DNA from: Cyanobium sp.
GTDB taxonomy: Bacteria; Cyanobacteriota; Cyanobacteriia; PCC-6307; Cyanobiaceae
NCBI GenBank assembly: GCA_014191535.1
Contig: BJHC01000047.1
Span: forward strand, 1-8,456
DNA length: 8,456 nucleotides
Direction: 5' to 3'
Below, in pieces: positions 6,434 to 8,456 of the stretch. Position numbers and translations under genes: made by a program. A model generated the notes under the pieces. The model searched no databases and was not told where the DNA came from. It was given only the letters and a program-made list of their open reading frames with translations. Position 1 is the stretch's first letter. Every line of letters begins with the position of its first letter.

Positions 6434-7852
6434 TCAACCACAGGCAACCGCCGACTCCGCCCCGTCTCCCGCCTCTGCACTGAGCCGTTGCAGATCGTCC
6501 ATCACCCTGTGATTGGCGGCCGAATGGGCCAGACGCAACGCGCTCACCACCGACAGGGCCTTGCTGCTGCCGTGGCCGATCACGCACACCCCGTTCACCC
6601 CCAGCAGCAGGGCGCCGCCGTGTTCGGCATGGTCGAGCCGTTTCTTGATGCGCCGCAGGTTGCTGATCAGAAAGGCCGAACCCACCTTGCCGCGGCGACC
6701 ACGGGGCAGTTCCGCCTTGAGCACATCCAGCAGCACGCTGCCCACGCTCTCCAGGAACTTGAGCAGCACGTTGCCGGTGAACCCGTCGCAAACCACCACG
6801 TCGAAATCGCCGGAGAGCACGTCGCGGCCTTCGCAGTTGCCGGCGAATTGGAAGCGCCGCTCCTCCGCCATCAGCGGGTAGGTCTTGAGGGCGAGTTCAT
6901 TGCCCTTGCACTCCTCCTCGCCGATGTTGAGCAGGCCGATGCGCGGCTGGGCCACCTGCAGCACATCGCGGCTGTAGATGTTGCCCAGCAGGGCCCACTG
7001 GTGCAGGTAGGCGGGCTTGCTGTCCATGTTGGCGCCCACATCCAGCACCAGCACCTGCTGCTCGGGATCCTTGGTGGGGAACAGGGCGCCGATGGCGGGC
7101 CGATCGATCCCCTTCAGGCGCCCGAGGCGGAAGATCGCTGAGGCCATCACGGCGCCGGAGTTGCCGGCGGAGTACACCGCCGTGGCCGCCCCCTCCTTCA
7201 CCAGGTCCATGGCCAGGTTGATGCTGGCGTCGCGCTTCTTGCGCACCACGGTGGCTTCCTCGTTCATGCCCACCGACTCCCCACTGGGCACCAGCTCCAG
7301 CAGGCCTTGCTCCTGGGCTGCCGCCAGGGCATCCCCCAGATCCATCTCAGCCACCGCCGCCTCCACGGCGCGGGCCTCCGCCACGAACTTCACCCGCAGC
7401 GGCAGCAGCTGCACCGCCTTGAGGCAGCCCTCGAGGATCGGCCCTGGGGCGTAGTCACCCCCCATGCCATCCACCGCCACCCACAGCCGCTCGGCGTCGT
7501 TGATGGGGGTGCCTTCACTGCCCCCCACGCCCTGCTGCAGGCGCCGCAGCGGATCGAACACCAGGGGCTGCAGCACCGTGTTGGCGGCGGCGCCGGCCAC
7601 GCTGCCGGCCGCACCCGCCACGGAGCCCGCGGTGCTGAGCGCACTCCCGGCGGTGCTCACCATCGAGCCCGCCATGGAGCCGGCCATCGAGCCCGCAGCG
7701 GAGCCGGCGCTGGTGGCCGTATCCACCAGGGTGGTGACCGCCGCATTGCGGCGGTACCAAATCACCAGACGGCGGATCGCCCGCGGACGGGTTCGGCGCT
7801 GGCTGGGGCCTGGGCCGGGGACGTCAGAGGGCTTCGGGGGCAACGGCTTCAA
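6434..7852 (-). CDS. plsX: phosphate acyltransferase PlsX with a long N-terminal extension
   Basis: 472 residues at most. PlsX converts acyl-ACP and phosphate to acyl-phosphate, the donor for PlsY in the first step of phosphatidate synthesis. The catalytic domain begins near residue 124 with LWVAVDGMGGDYAPGP and includes SAGNSGAVMASA (228-239), NIGEEECKGNEL (309-320) and CDGFTGNVLLK (355-365); its length of about 349 residues is normal. Ahead of it are about 123 extra residues: a Pro/Arg-rich basic part (about 1-35), then a Gly/Ala/Ser/Met-rich stretch (about 46-92) containing AGSM three times, then a linker. Start choice is poor: the longest form uses TTG at 7852 and overlaps the end of rpaB by 29 bases; another TTG lies at 7843 and a GTG at 7765, which would remove 29 residues but keep the repeat region. 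Confidence 0.9.
   Translation of the reverse strand: MKPLPPKPSDVPGPGPSQRRTRPRAIRRLVIWYRRNAAVTTLVDTATSAGSAAGSMAGSMAGSMVSTAGSALSTAGSVAGAAGSVAGAAANTVLQPLVFDPLRRLQQGVGGSEGTPINDAERLWVAVDGMGGDYAPGPILEGCLKAVQLLPLRVKFVAEARAVEAAVAEMDLGDALAAAQEQGLLELVPSGESVGMNEEATVVRKKRDASINLAMDLVKEGAATAVYSAGNSGAVMASAIFRLGRLKGIDRPAIGALFPTKDPEQQVLVLDVGANMDSKPAYLHQWALLGNIYSRDVLQVAQPRIGLLNIGEEECKGNELALKTYPLMAEERRFQFAGNCEGRDVLSGDFDVVVCDGFTGNVLLKFLESVGSVLLDVLKAELPRGRRGKVGSAFLISNLRRIKKRLDHAEHGGALLLGVNGVCVIGHGSSKALSVVSALRLAHSAANHRVMDDLQRLSAEAGDGAESAVACG
7661..7708 (-). repeat. tandem 12-bp repeat inside plsX coding for Ala-Gly-Ser-Met
   Basis: Four adjacent 12-bp units lie at 7661-7672, 7673-7684, 7685-7696 and 7697-7708. 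The first and third are identical (CATCGAGCCCGC); the second and fourth share their last nine bases. It can equally be seen as a 24-bp unit present twice, differing at three positions. On the minus strand it encodes AGSA AGSM AGSM AGSM (plsX residues 49-64). The unit keeps the reading frame and is a likely site for length variation by slippage between strains. Confidence 0.85.
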
Positions 7853-8456
7853 CGATGCGCTGGAACAGATAACCGGTGCCGCGGGCCGTGAGGATCAGCT
7901 CGGGGTTGGCCGGATCGTCTTCCAGTTTGGAGCGCAACCGGGAGATATGAACATCCACCACCCGGGTGTCCACATGACGCTCCGGGGTGTAGCCCCACAC
8001 CTCCTTGAGGATTTCGCCGCGGCTAAACGGTTCGCCGCTGCGGCCCACCAGCAGCTCCAGCAGGCTGAATTCCATGCCGGTGAGCCGGATGCGCTCGTCA
8101 CCGCGGTACACCTGGCGCTTGTTGGTGTCGATGCGCAGATCGCTCACCTGGATGATGCCGGAGTTGGGGATGCCGGCACCCCCGCCTTCCTTCTCCACGC
8201 GCCGCAGCACGCAGCGGATGCGGGCCTCCAGCTCCTTGGGGCTGAAGGGCTTGACCACGTAGTCATCGGCGCCCAATTCCAGGCCGGTGATGCGGTCGGC
8301 CACGTCGCCCAGGGCCGTGAGCATCACGATCGGCACATCCGATTCCTTGCGCAGCTCCTGGCAGACGCCGTAGCCATCGAGCTTGGGCATCATCACGTCG
8401 AGCACCACCAGGTCGGGGCTGGTGCGGCGGAAGGCCTCCAGGGCCTCCTCCCCGTC
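7824..8456 (-). CDS. rpaB: OmpR-family response regulator RpaB (Ycf27), 5' end outside the window
   Basis: 210 C-terminal residues are visible; the frame is open to the right edge. The receiver part carries the phospho-acceptor Asp in VVLDVMMPKLDGYG (visible residue 20), Thr47 in MLTALG and Lys69 in YVVKPF. After a linker comes an OmpR/PhoB winged-helix DNA-binding domain (about 105-200) with RLTGMEFSLLELL, EVWGYTPERHVDTRVVDVHI and the wing TARGTGYLF. The sequence closely matches RpaB as I recall it, an essential cyanobacterial regulator that works with the histidine kinase NblS (Hik33) and binds HLR1 sites at high-light and photosystem genes. About the first 35-40 residues, including the acidic pocket, are missing from view. 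It is the most upstream visible gene of the minus-strand run that continues into plsX-fabH-fabD-plsC. No HLR1-like direct repeat was noticed in the window. Confidence 0.93.
   Translation of the reverse strand, partial: DGEEALEAFRRTSPDLVVLDVMMPKLDGYGVCQELRKESDVPIVMLTALGDVADRITGLELGADDYVVKPFSPKELEARIRCVLRRVEKEGGGAGIPNSGIIQVSDLRIDTNKRQVYRGDERIRLTGMEFSLLELLVGRSGEPFSRGEILKEVWGYTPERHVDTRVVDVHISRLRSKLEDDPANPELILTARGTGYLFQRIVEAVAPEAL

Noticed and set aside
5473..6483. Plus-strand open frame of 336 codons opposite fabH
   Set aside because: Gly/Ala/His/Gln-rich shadow of fabH with no family features.
7661..7708. CRISPR-like or intergenic repeat array
   Set aside because: The units are 12 bp, directly adjacent without spacers, and in frame within plsX, so this is a coding repeat.

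Overview
The window looks like chromosomal DNA from a high-GC unicellular cyanobacterium of the Synechococcus/Cyanobium group. The evidence is a Ycf34 protein beginning MCICVDCRWVD, a response regulator matching RpaB (Ycf27) as I remember it, a single-RRM cyanobacterial-type RNA-binding protein, very high GC with tightly packed genes, and few recognisable Shine-Dalgarno sites. The finer placement (Cyanobium-like rather than open-ocean Synechococcus) rests mainly on GC content and is inference.

Layout from left to right. Positions 1-188 (minus) hold the N-terminus of an alpha/beta hydrolase. Positions 222-647 (minus) encode an RRM RNA-binding protein, preceded by a roughly 270-base non-coding stretch with two inverted repeats, the largest gap in the window. 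Positions 915-2234 (minus) encode a class II CCA-adding-type tRNA nucleotidyltransferase whose start overlaps the start of the divergent gene ycf34. On the plus strand, ycf34 (2227-2478), tsaB (2475-3131) and a membrane-anchored YdcF/DUF218 protein (3131-3763) follow one another with ATGA and TGATG overlaps, which suggests translational coupling. Tail-to-tail with the last of these, overlapping by 59 bases, is the end of a long minus-strand run read from the right edge: rpaB (5' end outside the window), plsX, fabH, fabD and plsC.

Functionally, the right half is a lipid-initiation cluster. FabD makes malonyl-ACP, FabH starts fatty acid chains, PlsX makes acyl-phosphate from acyl-ACP, and PlsC adds the second acyl group to lysophosphatidate. 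The glycerol-3-phosphate acyltransferase PlsY is not here. Placing this cluster directly behind rpaB could link light-stress regulation to membrane synthesis if they are co-transcribed, but no transcript evidence is visible. The left half carries tRNA maturation and modification genes (CCA addition, t6A through TsaB) next to a probable iron-sulfur photosynthesis protein.

No tRNA, rRNA, CRISPR array, insertion sequence, phage gene or clear rho-independent terminator was seen. Nearly everything is core genome. The less ordinary signals are the long PlsX N-terminal extension with a tandem Ala-Gly-Ser-Met repeat, the overlapping gene ends, and the structured leader of the RNA-binding protein gene.
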